NCBI GenBank assembly: GCA_963727015.1
Contig: CAVSEV010000011.1
Span: forward strand, 1-64,000
Origin: DATFVJ01 sp963727015
Lineage (GTDB): Bacteria; Actinomycetota; Actinomycetes; Streptosporangiales; Streptosporangiaceae
Direction: 5' to 3'
DNA: 64,000 bases
The notes under the pieces were generated by a model, which was given only the letters and a program-made list of their open reading frames with translations, made no database searches and had not been told where the DNA came from. Below are positions 1-7,754 of this stretch, in pieces (the stretch's first letter is position 1; each line of letters starts with the position of its first letter). The translations under genes and the position numbers were made by a program.

Positions 1-42
1 CTCACCGGGCACCCGAGCGACCCGGCGATCGCGAGGAGCTGA
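1..42 (+). CDS. C-terminal tail of an upstream gene (partial)
   Basis: Frame 1 is open from the first base and ends in TGA at 40-42, encoding about 13 residues (LTGHPSDPAIARS). The stop sits inside the ribosome binding region of the next gene, which would fit a translationally linked pair. The fragment is too short to identify and could be chance. Confidence 0.3.
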   Translation, partial: LTGHPSDPAIARS

Positions 43-46
43 CCCG

Positions 47-751
47 ATGCAGAAAGTGGCCATCATCACCGGAGGCTCTCAGGGCATCGGCGCCGGCCTG
101 GTCGCCGGGTACCGCCGGCAGGGCTGGGCGGTAGTGGCGAACGCCCGGACGACCACGCCGTCACAGGACCCGGAGGTGGCCGCCGTCGACGGGGACGTGT
201 CCGAGCAGGCCACCGCCGAGCGGATCGTCGGCGCCGCGCTCGGGCGCTTCGGGCGGGTCGACACCCTGGTCAACAACGCCGGCGTGTTCATCTCCAAGCC
301 GTTCACCGACTATACGGCGGATGACTACGCCGTGATGGTCGGCGTCAACCTCACCGGGTTCTTCTGGCTGACCCAGCGCGTCATCGCCGAGATGCTGAGC
401 CAAGGCGGCGGCCACGTGGTCAACATCAGCGCGGCGGTCGCCGACTACCAGGTCGCCAGCGCACCCTCGGTCCTGACCGCGCTCACCAAGGGCGGCCTCG
501 CGGCGGCGACCCGGTCACTGGCGGTCGAGTACGCCTCGCGCGGCATCCGGGTCAACGCCGTCGCACCCGGCGTGATCCAGACGCCGATGCACCCGCCGGA
601 AAGCTACGCCGACCTCGGCGACCAACTGCCCCCGATGGGGCGGGCCGGCCAGATCAGCGACATCGTGGACGGCATCTTGTTCCTGGAGGCATCGCCGTAC
701 ATCACCGGCGAGATCCTGCACATCGACGGCGGCCAGACCGCCGGTCACTAG
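47..751 (+). CDS. SDR family NAD(P)-dependent oxidoreductase, atypical active site
   Basis: A 234-residue short-chain dehydrogenase/reductase, the usual length for a classical SDR. The ATG at 47 follows GAGGAG at 32-37. Visible motifs are the dinucleotide-binding GGSQGIGAG near residue 10, NNAG near residue 77, the structural segment RGIRVNAVAPG near residue 165 and the C-terminal signature ITGEILHIDGG. The catalytic Tyr-x-x-x-Lys is not intact: the Lys is in LTKGGL, but the position four residues before it is Thr (TALTK). Similar SDRs with LTKGGL in place of YxxSK exist in actinomycetes as I recall, so this is probably a real subfamily with altered or lost reductase chemistry. The substrate cannot be told. 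The gene stands alone, with debris of other genes downstream. Confidence 0.85.
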   Translation: MQKVAIITGGSQGIGAGLVAGYRRQGWAVVANARTTTPSQDPEVAAVDGDVSEQATAERIVGAALGRFGRVDTLVNNAGVFISKPFTDYTADDYAVMVGVNLTGFFWLTQRVIAEMLSQGGGHVVNISAAVADYQVASAPSVLTALTKGGLAAATRSLAVEYASRGIRVNAVAPGVIQTPMHPPESYADLGDQLPPMGRAGQISDIVDGILFLEASPYITGEILHIDGGQTAGH

Positions 752-879
752 GCCCGCGGATCCGGCTGCCCGAGGGCCGACAGCGCCCCGCGCAGTTCCC
801 GGCGCGATCCGATGTCCAGCTTGGTGAATACCTTGCCCAGGTGCCATTCGACGACCCGGACGGACAGGAACAGCCGGAC
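748..879 (-). pseudogene. LuxR-type helix-turn-helix remnant
   Basis: The minus strand encodes the C-terminal DNA-binding end of a LuxR/NarL-type regulator. The recognition segment VVEWHLGKVFTKLDIGSRR matches the family consensus (TVEWHL.KVF.KLGI.SRR). Everything upstream of this roughly 40-residue tail is missing and the frame runs directly into a cupin fragment, so this is a truncated relic rather than a regulator. Confidence 0.65.
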
Positions 880-1095
880 GAGGTGAGTCATGAAGCGGTC
901 GAGGGCGCCGTGCCAATGCCCCTCGCCGGACGGCGAGACCACGGTGTCGCCCGGATGCATGGTCAGGACTTGGCCGTCGCGCGTCCGGACGACACCCCAG
1001 CCTTCGGTAACGTGCAGGCCTGGCCCAGGGCGTGGAGTGCGAGACGGTACGGGCGCCGGGCGGGAACCGTACGACGCCCACCCTAAGCGTTGACC
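880..1095 (-). pseudogene. cupin-domain protein remnant, frameshifted
   Basis: The minus strand carries a cupin barrel piece. One frame has VRFPPGARTVSHSTPWARP and a second frame has GLHVTEGWGVV, MHPGDTVVSPSGEGHWHGA and MTHL, matching the small cupins with carboxymuconolactone-decarboxylase-like HxH/PGD/HWHG pattern. The switch between frames near 1030 shows a frameshift. The 3' end is replaced by the LuxR fragment, so the cupin is cut short as well. Confidence 0.6.
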
Positions 1096-1172
1096 CCACA
1101 CCGTCGCCGACCATAACGTCGGCTGCAGACCCTGGTAAGCGGGGTGTGAGACCCAACCAGTGGAGGTACCAG

Positions 1173-1643
1173 GTGGCCGAACTCCCACCGCCCCCAGAGG
1201 GAATCGTGTTGGCCCACTTCATCGTCACGGACGATGTCGAGCGCTCGCGGCGCTTCTACACAGAAGTACTCGGCGGCAGGGTGGCCTTCTCCGGCCCCGG
1301 AGGGCTGACCTATGTCGCACTATCCAACAGCTGGATCATCATCAATGCCGGCGGAGGCCCGACCGACGACAAGCCGGCGGTCACCCTGGAGACGCCACGC
1401 GATCCCGACCGGGTCAGCAGCTTCCTCAATATCCGGGTCAAAGACATCCAGGCCGTGTACGCCGAATGGAGCGCCCGGGGTGCTCAGTTCCTGACGCCGC
1501 CGAAACAGCACCAGTACGAGATCCGTTGCTACATCCGCGATCCCGACGGTCATCTGATCGAAGTGGGGCAGACCACCGACCCCGAGGGGGACTGGTCGCC
1601 CGCTCACTGGCCATCGGGTACGCCCGCCGGGGAGTCCGGGTGA
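1173..1643 (+). CDS. VOC family (glyoxalase/bleomycin-resistance-like) protein
   Basis: A 156-residue vicinal-oxygen-chelate fold protein. I chose the GTG at 1173 because GGAGG lies at 1162-1166 with good spacing and the conserved domain begins just after it. The two half-domains are visible: AHFIVTDDVERSRRFYTEVL at the start and YIRDPDGHLIEVGQT at the end, the latter carrying the metal-ligand Glu. The family includes lyases, dioxygenases and drug-binding proteins; the substrate is unknown. The last 14 residues (SPAHWPSGTPAGESG) are not part of the fold: they come from reading, in another frame, a relic of an SDR gene that abuts the domain, so the stop may be borrowed from fused foreign DNA. 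Confidence 0.75.
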   Translation: MAELPPPPEGIVLAHFIVTDDVERSRRFYTEVLGGRVAFSGPGGLTYVALSNSWIIINAGGGPTDDKPAVTLETPRDPDRVSSFLNIRVKDIQAVYAEWSARGAQFLTPPKQHQYEIRCYIRDPDGHLIEVGQTTDPEGDWSPAHWPSGTPAGESG

Positions 1644-1700
1644 ATGCCGGGATCACCGGCGAGATCCCTCACATCGACGGTGGCCAGTCCCCGGACACTG
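1595..1700 (+). pseudogene. SDR C-terminal remnant with internal deletion
   Basis: In a frame different from the VOC gene, the sequence reads RSLAIGYARRGVRVNAG and then directly ITGEIPHIDGGQS. In the intact SDR at 47-751 these two blocks (RSLAVEYASRGIRVNAVAPG and ITGEILHIDGGQT) are separated by about 60 residues. The relic is therefore a related SDR gene that has lost its front and a middle section. It overlaps the 3' end of the VOC gene. Confidence 0.6.
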
Positions 1701-1833
1701 AGATCGCTACCAGCCATTTCCGGCAAGGCCGCACCCCCTCGGGTTCCCCCTCTCAGCGAGCCGCTGCGAGACCGCTCGGGCCGATGCTGCGGGCCGCCGT
1801 TGTTAGTACTGTGACGCTGAGGAGGTTCCGGTC

Positions 1834-2469
1834 ATGACCACCGCGATCATCGGCACGGGAGGGATCGGATCGGCCATCGCCCGCCAGCTCGCCTCAGGTG
1901 GTGAGACCCTGCGGCTCTCCAGCGCCGACCCTGAGTCGGCCCGAACGCTGGCTGCACAGATCGGTCACGCTGCGGTCGTCGCCGCCGGCAACCGCGACGC
2001 GCTGCAGGGCGCCGGTGCCGTCGTCCTCGCGCTGCGGTTTACCGTGCTGAAGGGCGTCATAGACCAGATCGCCGACCCGCTAACGGACAAGCTCGTGGTC
2101 GTTCCGAGCAACCCGCTCACCACCGACGCGGACGGTAACGTGTCACGTCTGCTGCCGGAAGGGCAATCCTCTGGGAAGGTCGTAGCCGGGTGGTTGCCGG
2201 CGGGGGCGCGCTTGGCCATGGCGTTCGGAACCCTGTCGGCCGATCTCTTGGAGTCCTCTGCCAACCGGTCACCGGAGCCGGCGGTCCTGTTCTACGTGAC
2301 CGACGACGACCGTGCTGGCGAGGAAGTCGAGCGGTTGATCCGGACGGCCGGCTTTGAGCCGGTGAAGGCCGGCGGGCTCGGGGAGTCGGGCCGGCTCGAG
2401 GTGGGCGGCGACCTTCACGATCTCGTAGTCGGCCCCGCCGAAGCGCGGTCATTGACCGGTGCGGCCTGA
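1834..2469 (+). CDS. NAD(P)-binding protein of the NADPH-dependent F420 reductase type
   Basis: A 211-residue Rossmann protein. The ATG at 1834 has a strong GAGGAGG site at 1819-1825. The N-terminal nucleotide-binding loop is IIGTGGIGSAIARQLA, followed by LSSADPESARTLA where the second strand ends, a position that in this family often discriminates NADP. A conserved VVPSNPLTTDADGN segment around residue 90 resembles the NP-motif of F420:NADPH oxidoreductase-like proteins, which move hydride between NADPH and a deazaflavin or act as quinone reductases. No F420-specific residue can be assigned, so the exact cofactor partner is uncertain. It is surrounded by relics and appears monocistronic. Confidence 0.75.
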   Translation: MTTAIIGTGGIGSAIARQLASGGETLRLSSADPESARTLAAQIGHAAVVAAGNRDALQGAGAVVLALRFTVLKGVIDQIADPLTDKLVVVPSNPLTTDADGNVSRLLPEGQSSGKVVAGWLPAGARLAMAFGTLSADLLESSANRSPEPAVLFYVTDDDRAGEEVERLIRTAGFEPVKAGGLGESGRLEVGGDLHDLVVGPAEARSLTGAA

Positions 2470-2841
2470 CCGCTTCGCCCTGGCCGGGGCACCTCGTCGG
2501 CCGGGCCTTCGCCCAGATGGTCTTGACGGCGCTGACCATCGCGGTGTCGAACGGCACGGACCGTGGTATCGAAGACGAGGTCTTTCATCAGCCAGATACA
2601 GACGTCGTCCGCTCTCAGGCGCGTAGCCGCACAGATCACCCGCTTCGGCGGGGGCACTGTGCGGCTACCCTGGTGACCAGATTGCCGACCTTAGCTTAGG
2701 CGGCTACGCGCGCGGGCATAAGGCATTCGCCCCGTCGCCGGCAGGTTGCGCGGGCCCCGATTGCATCGGTGACAGCCTGCTCAGGCTGCATATTTAACAT
2801 CGCAGCCGTGCGCGGAGATGCGCGCTCATGCCGCGGATCGG
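2470..2841. other. No recognisable gene
   Basis: About 370 bases between the NAD(P)-binding gene and the RNase Z-like relic. Several short open frames exist on both strands, but none has a convincing ribosome binding site or a sequence I recognise. It may be further decayed coding DNA. Confidence 0.4.
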
Positions 2842-3100
2842 CTAAGTGGCCGAGGGATGCCGGGATGGTACCGGGATCCGGTCCAGATCATGAGCCAGCA
2901 CCACCGGCCCGCCGAACGCCATCGCCGCTTGCGCGGCAAGCTGCTGGCCGTCGCCATGCTCATAGCGTTGGGAGAAATGGGTGAGCACGAGCAGCCGCGC
3001 CCTGGATTCGGCCGCGATGCGGCCGGCCTGCCCGGCGGTCAGGTGCCCGTACTCGCGGGCTAGGGCGGCCTCGGTGTCGGCGAAGGTGGACGGCGGCCCG
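2842..3100 (-). pseudogene. C-terminal remnant of an RNase Z-like metallo-beta-lactamase-fold protein
   Basis: The minus strand reads ALAREYGHLTAGQAGRIAAE, then LLVLTHFSQRYEHGDG and VVLAHDLDRIPVP. These match the last 80 or so residues of RNase Z-type hydrolases, where EYGHLT and LTHFSQRY carry zinc-ligand histidines. The N-terminal two thirds, with the HxHxDH motif, is absent: upstream DNA is unrelated and runs to the IS110 element. Confidence 0.65.
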
Positions 3101-3129
3101 CAAACGCGCCTCGAAGCGCGTCCGCGCTG

Positions 3130-4415
3130 GTCAGCGGGGGGTGACTCGGGCGGAGCGAGCGTGCTGTAAAACCGCTCCCTTTTCGTTGAAGCGACCTCCT
3201 GGTCCGTCGGCCAACCCCGCTTTCCGAGCGGGGCCCCGGGCTGCGCACTGGAATGGCTGATCTGTGCGTCCCACATTGACGCGGCAGCTGACGGTTGTTG
3301 AGCGCCGATTCGGCAGGGAGAGTGTGGGTAGTGCTTCCGGCCCGGCTTCCCCGATCTTGACGTGATGGGCGCGTAGGGTCGGGAGCCTGGGTCCCGGCCT
3401 GACCTCCGATTCGGCTGACGCCGCTCGGGTTGTCTTGCGAGACGATCTGCCGGCCGGGTCCCAGTTCTTTCTGGCACCCACCGGCGCTGCCGGTCTGATC
3501 TGCCTGGTCTGGATCAGAGGCCGGGGTTTCACAGGTCCGACGGCCAGCGGGTGCGTGCCATCCCTCAACCTCAGAAAGGGATGGCTGTGACCATCGTAGA
3601 GACATGCGCTGAAGAACGCGCCATCACCGGCGGCGTGGACACCCACGCCGACGTGCACGTCGCCGCCGCGCTGGACCCGATCGGCGGGCTGCTCGGCGTC
3701 CGGGAGTTCCCGGCTACGACGGCTGGCTATGCCCGGCTGCTGGGCTGGCTGGCCAGTTTCGGGACCGTCTGCCTGGTCGGGATCGAGGGGACCGGCAGCT
3801 ACGGCGCTGGCCTGGCCCGGCACATGGCAGCCGCCGGCGTCCGGGTCGTGGAAGTGGACCGGTCCGACCGCCAGGACCGCCGTCGGCAGGGCAAGTCCGA
3901 CCCGCTGGACGCGGTCAGCGCCGCCCGGGCCGCCCAGTCCGGCCGGGCCCGCGGCGCGCCGAAGGGCCGGGACGGCGCGGTCGAGGCGATCCGCGCGCTG
4001 ATGGTCGCCAAGCGCAGCGCCACAGGAGAACGCACCCGGACGATCAACCAGGCCAGGGCCCTGATCCTGACCGGGCCCGATGACCTGCGAGCCAGGTTTT
4101 CCAAGCACAGTGCAGCTGCCCTGATTACTGCGACGGCGTCGCTGCGGCCCCGCCCCGGCGACGCCGCCGGCTACGCCACCCGCGTCGCGCTGCGCGAACT
4201 GGGACGACGCGCCGTGTTCCCCGGCGGCCAGCTCGAGCGCCTCAACGAGCTCATCGTCCCCCTGGTCGCCGCCCGCGCCCCCGGCCTGCTCACCCTCTAC
4301 GGGATCGGCTCTAATACCGCGGCGCTGCTGCTCATCGCGGCGGGGGACCATCCCGGGCGGCTGCGCAGCGAGGCTGCCTGGGCGCACCTGTGCGCCGCCG
4401 CCCCTATCCCGGCGT
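3130..4415 (+). mobile_element. IS110-family element, 3' part lost
   Basis: A truncated transposase gene (3581 to about 4412) preceded by roughly 450 bases without coding signature. In the IS110 group the non-coding DNA upstream of the transposase specifies the bridge RNA that pairs donor and target. The element lacks its right end because the transposase runs into an unrelated gene fragment. Exact left boundary not determined. Confidence 0.55.
3581..4412 (+). pseudogene. IS110-family transposase, C-terminally truncated
   Basis: The ATG at 3581 follows AGAAAGGG. The RuvC-like DEDD domain is present, with GGVDTHADVH (first Asp) near residue 15, GIEGTGSYG (Glu) near residue 68 and RQGKSDPLDA (last Asp pair) near residue 100. 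The Transposase_20 domain begins (LLTLYGIGSNTAALL) but stops at LRSEAAWAHLCAAAPIPA, before the block that carries the catalytic serine. From there the frame continues into a membrane-protein fragment of a different family. Without the serine domain it cannot be an active recombinase. Confidence 0.8.
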
Positions 4416-4629
4416 TGGTGGACCGGCATCGGTTCCCCAACCTGACGGCCGAACCGGCGGTGGCCCGGATGCAGCAGTGGCTGCTGCCGGTCGCCGCCGC
4501 GGTAGCGGCCGCTGGGATGATCACGGCCGGGGCGCGGATGGCCCTCACCCGCAAGGCCAGCCCGCTGCTGGATGTGACCGGCGGCCTGATCACGGCCGCG
4601 CTGCTCGGGGACCTGGCCGCCGTGCCGTG
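4413..4629 (+). pseudogene. Conjugative membrane protein (TrbL-like) remnant fused to the transposase
   Basis: In frame with the truncated transposase, the sequence becomes AVARMQQWLLPVAAAVAAAG followed by ARMALTRKASPLLDVTGGLI. This resembles the membrane protein of actinobacterial conjugative elements that precedes or resembles TrbL, with its RMA.TRKA.PL.D signature after the first transmembrane helix. Only about 70 residues remain. The frame then reads through further unrelated sequence. Confidence 0.5.
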
Positions 4630-4800
4630 GCACAAGCCGTACCGGGTCGCGACCGCGACGGTCTGGGCGGTGGTGATCTGGGCGGCGTGGGGCCCGGTGT
4701 GCCAGGGGGTGAGGTGGATGAGCGCGGGCTTGATGCCGGTGGCGAGCAGCAGCGCGGTGCCGGGTGGCAGGGCGCGGATCGCGGCCGGCGGGGCAGCGTT
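4620..4800 (-). pseudogene. Type IV coupling protein (TraG/TraM-recognition) C-terminal remnant
   Basis: On the minus strand the frame reads RALPPGTALLLATGIKPALI followed by LTPWHTGPHAAQI. This pattern (ALP.G.A.LL.TG...AL..L.PW..GP.A..I) is what I recall for the C-terminal end of conjugative coupling ATPases of actinomycetes. Nothing of the ATPase core is left. Next to the TrbL-like remnant it suggests a lost conjugative element. Confidence 0.4.
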
Positions 4801-4996
4801 CGCGACTAAGCTCAACGACGCCGACCTGCGCAACGCGACTCGCAGTGCAATGCTGTTCAGCCCACGGGTGATGCTCGTCGAAGGCATCGCTGAGGCCCTC
4901 GGCCGAGGACCTGGCCGCCTACCAGCGTGCGGCGAGCCCGGAACTGGACCGCCTGATGTACACGCTGCACCCGCGCCCCGATCCGCGCCCGGCTAG

Positions 4997-5275
4997 GCGC
5001 GCCGCACATGGTCGTCTTCGGCGGCTTCGCGGCAAGCGTGCTGAGCGGCCGGATCGTCGACTGCCAGGCGCGGGTTGTCATCACCGCGGACGGTGCTCGT
5101 CGTCCGCCGGACCGGTCAGGACGTGGCGTGGACCGAGGGCCGCGACGTGTGGTGGCACGATGCGGTAGACAGGCAGAGCCCGGAGCACGCGGCGGAACCG
5201 CACGACGCCGAGCATCCCTCTACGTGATGTACACCTCGGGGACGACCGCCAAGCCGAACCGCACGGTGGGTCCTC
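4997..5275 (+). pseudogene. Acetyl-CoA synthetase remnant
   Basis: Starting at 4997, one frame reads PHMVVFGGFAASVLSGRIVD and ARVVITADG, the segment of acetyl-CoA synthetase that follows the first core. A second frame reads DVWWHDAVDRQSPE and a third reads LYVMYTSGTTAKPN, the AMP-binding P-loop signature of the adenylate-forming family. About 40 residues between the second and first blocks are missing and at least two frameshifts are needed, so this is a small internal fragment of a gene normally near 650 codons. Confidence 0.7.
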
Positions 5276-5344
5276 AACGTTTATCCCCCTGCGTGGGGGA
5301 AAAGGTGCCCTATCGAAAATCCAGGACATCAAGCGGGAGGGACG

Positions 5345-5914
5345 ATGCCGGACGTCTTCGAGGTGCTGAGCAGCGATCACCAGGAAGTCAAGCAGATGCT
5401 CGCCGAACTCGAGACCGGACCGACTGCCGCGACCGGCGCGGACGACACGCAGCTGGCGCTCCGCAAGAAGATGGCCGAGCAGCTGGTCATTGAGGAGTCC
5501 AGGCACGAGGCGGTGGAGGAGATGTACTTCTGGCCGGTCGTGCGCGAACGTGTCGCTGACGGGAACCGGCTGGCGGATGAGGCCATCGGGCAGGAGAGCG
5601 AAGGCAAGGAGGTGCTGAACAGGCTGGACAAGCTGGGCGCCGGCGATCCGGAGTTCGAGCAAGTGCTCGCCAGGTTCATCACAGCGGGACGGGAGCACAT
5701 CGCCTTTGAAGAGACCGCGGTCTGGCCGGGCCTGCGCGCGGTCCTCAGCGATCAGGAGGCCCGCGAGCTTGGCGGCAAACTCGAAACCGGCAAGAAGAGC
5801 GCGCCGACCCGGCCGCACCCGCACACCCCCGCCTCGCCCGGCGTGCTGAAGACTGCCGGCCCGGCCGCGGCTGCCGCGGATAAGGCCCGCGATGCTGTGA
5901 CCGGCAGGGGGTGA
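5345..5914 (+). CDS. Hemerythrin HHE-domain protein
   Basis: A 189-residue four-helix-bundle protein with two HHE-type motifs. The ATG at 5345 follows GGGAGGG. Histidine and carboxylate ligands are in LSSDHQEVKQML (residue 12), EESRHEAVEEMYFWP (near residue 55), and GREHIAFEE (near residue 118), which supports a diiron or oxygen/NO-responsive site. The C-terminal 40 residues (APTRPHPHTPASPG onward) are a Pro/Ala-rich extension shared with two paralogues at 22897 and 42973. It stands alone. Such actinomycete hemerythrins are thought to bind oxygen or respond to oxidative stress; the role here is inferred. Confidence 0.85.
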   Translation: MPDVFEVLSSDHQEVKQMLAELETGPTAATGADDTQLALRKKMAEQLVIEESRHEAVEEMYFWPVVRERVADGNRLADEAIGQESEGKEVLNRLDKLGAGDPEFEQVLARFITAGREHIAFEETAVWPGLRAVLSDQEARELGGKLETGKKSAPTRPHPHTPASPGVLKTAGPAAAAADKARDAVTGRG

Positions 5915-6127
5915 TTGACGCCTGCCAGGCGTGGCGCGGCGCCCAATCTGACGGTCACTGCGCGGCATCGCTGCAATGAGCCGCACCATTAGTGAACGAT
6001 CTTCGGCGCGAGCGCAAGCTTCGTGGCGACGGGTGTGCGAATGCGCGCCATTGGTGAGCCGGGGAGTATCGCGCACCCGCCCACGTTGTGCGCCGGAAAA
6101 TGGGACTCAGCCAGGAAGGAGCTCGCG

Positions 6128-6385
6128 ATGCCACGGGCACAGATCAAGGACGAGAAGACGTATCAGAAGCTGCGCGAGCGCGGCGAGAGCAAGGAGAAGT
6201 CGGCGCGCATCGCCAACGCGGCTGCGGCCAGCTCGCGTCGCCAGGTCGGCCGCAAGGGTGGAAAGAGCCCGTCCTACAGCCACTGGAGCAAGAACGAGCT
6301 GCTGGAACGGGCGCGTGACATCGGTATCCGGGGCCGCTCGTCGATGACCAAGCAACAGCTCGTTGACGCGCTGCGTCATCACTGA
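6128..6385 (+). CDS. Small Rho-termination-factor-N-like basic protein
   Basis: An 85-residue basic protein. I set the ATG at 6128 because AAGGAGCT lies just upstream and the conserved region starts there. The N-terminal half (KTYQKLRERGESKEKSARIA) matches DUF7218-type small proteins. The C-terminal half (WSKNELLERARDIGIRGRSS followed by MTKQQLVDALR) is a SAP/Rho-N-like helix-extended-loop-helix thought to bind nucleic acid. A remnant of a related domain lies at 23902-24024. The cellular role is unknown. Confidence 0.75.
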   Translation: MPRAQIKDEKTYQKLRERGESKEKSARIANAAAASSRRQVGRKGGKSPSYSHWSKNELLERARDIGIRGRSSMTKQQLVDALRHH

Positions 6386-6889
6386 TCCACCGCCCGCTCG
6401 TGCGCGGCGAGACGCTCGGTTTGGAGGTGGCGCCCCGGTCGGCGTCTTCCGTTGTCGGCGCGCAAGTTCAGTCGGCCAGCCCAAGCCCGCCGCCGCACCT
6501 TCTATTTGAGGCCGCCAGCAGTCCTTTCGAACGACTGCTGGCGGGCGGCAACCCACTTGGCAAGTGTTCCTCCTGGCAGCTTACCGCGTCAGTGATCACC
6601 GCGTTCGCGATCGGCGGGGTGGCGCTCATCACGCATGCCTGGTGGGCTTCTGGCGGTGTACCGCAGTCGTCGTGCTCACCATACCGGCGGGCAAGCTGAT
6701 CGTCATGATGAGGTCGCCAAGAGCGCTCCGCCGCTGTCCCGACACAGCGGCCGCAGGGCAGCCGGTCTGGGCCGCCCGCGAGGCAGCCTGGCGCCAGCCC
6801 GCTGACGGCGGCCGAGACCCGAAACTTCCCCTCGCCCGGCATATCCGCCAGCCCGCCCCATCGCCGTCCGATCTGCGCGTCCGGCGACG
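6386..6889. other. No intact gene
   Basis: About 500 bases upstream of the DUF1360 relic. One frame has a hydrophobic stretch (SVITAFAIGGVALITHAWWA, near 6590-6650) that could be a decayed transmembrane helix, but no start site, family motif or continuous frame supports a gene. Confidence 0.4.
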
Positions 6890-7165
6890 ACGGCCCGCTG
6901 CGCGCGCCGTTCACCTCCTACCAGGGCACGTCGGGACCGGCCGAGCTGCGCGAGGAGGTACGCGGGCAGGGCGGCCAGAAGACGATCGGCGAGCTGGTGA
7001 CCTGTCCGTTCTGCACCAGCGTGTGGATCGCCACCGGGCTGACCGCCGGGCTGGTCTTCGCGCCGCGCGGCACCCGGGCTGGTCACCGCCATGCTGAGCT
7101 CCCTGGCCGGCGCCGACCTGCTGCAGTTCGGGCAGGCGCTGCTGGAGAAGTCGGCAGAAAGCTGA
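6890..7165 (+). pseudogene. DUF1360 membrane protein remnant, frameshifted
   Basis: The sequence reads PLRAPFTSYQGTSGPAELRE followed by IGELVTCPFCTSVWIATGLT, the characteristic region of DUF1360 proteins (P.LRAPFT..G, G.L..CP.C...W). After GTR near 7075 one extra base shifts the frame, and the natural end continues as LVTAMLSSLAGADLLQFGQA to a TGA at 7163-7165. The N-terminal helix is not recognisable. Confidence 0.65.
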
Positions 7166-7442
7166 ACGGATCTCCGCGCGCCGTCGTCACGAACGACGAC
7201 CAGATCGACAGCGAGGGACTGCGGCTGCTGGCGCGGGCCGGGCGGGCTGAAACGTGCTGGTCGCGCGCCCGGCCACCAGTCTTCCGGCCCCAACGGTAGG
7301 TCACCTTGCCCTACTTCGGCGGATTTAGCATCATGTTCTTCACACTTTCTATTCTCTGGCAGGAAAGACTGCTTCTGGTGCCTCCGCCGCAGGGAGCTTG
7401 CTCAGTGCCTCCGACAGCTACCGGTACGCGGCGGAGGGTGAG

Positions 7443-7571
7443 CTAGTTGACGGCCGGATCCAGGCCCGCCGCGATGAACAGCCCGAGCCCGATCAGGATC
7501 AGCGCGGACCCGGCGCTGAGGATGAGCTCAACGATGCCGTAGGTGACAGCCACCCCGGCCGTCGCTGCCAT
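7443..7571 (-). CDS. Short hydrophobic peptide or remnant of a membrane protein
   Basis: The minus strand from ATG at 7571 encodes 42 residues that are almost entirely hydrophobic (GVAVTYGIVELILSAGSALI and ILIGLGLFIAAGLDPAVN), consistent with one long or two short membrane helices. There is no well-placed ribosome binding site, so it may be the 3' end of a decayed gene. I do not recognise the family. Confidence 0.3.
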   Translation of the reverse strand: MAATAGVAVTYGIVELILSAGSALILIGLGLFIAAGLDPAVN

Positions 7572-7754
7572 CCCCCGTAGAACGGCGAACGCCGGTTCAG
7601 CGGCCGGCCGGGCCGTCCCAGGCCGCCGGTTTCTTCGGCCACGGCCGCCGCCGCGGGCCAGGCGTCTCGCATCCTGTGTCGGTCGGTGCCGTTGTCGGTC
7701 GGCCTGGCCTCGGTGGCTTGCCCATGGGCTTCCCGGCGTCCGGGCTACTCGGGC

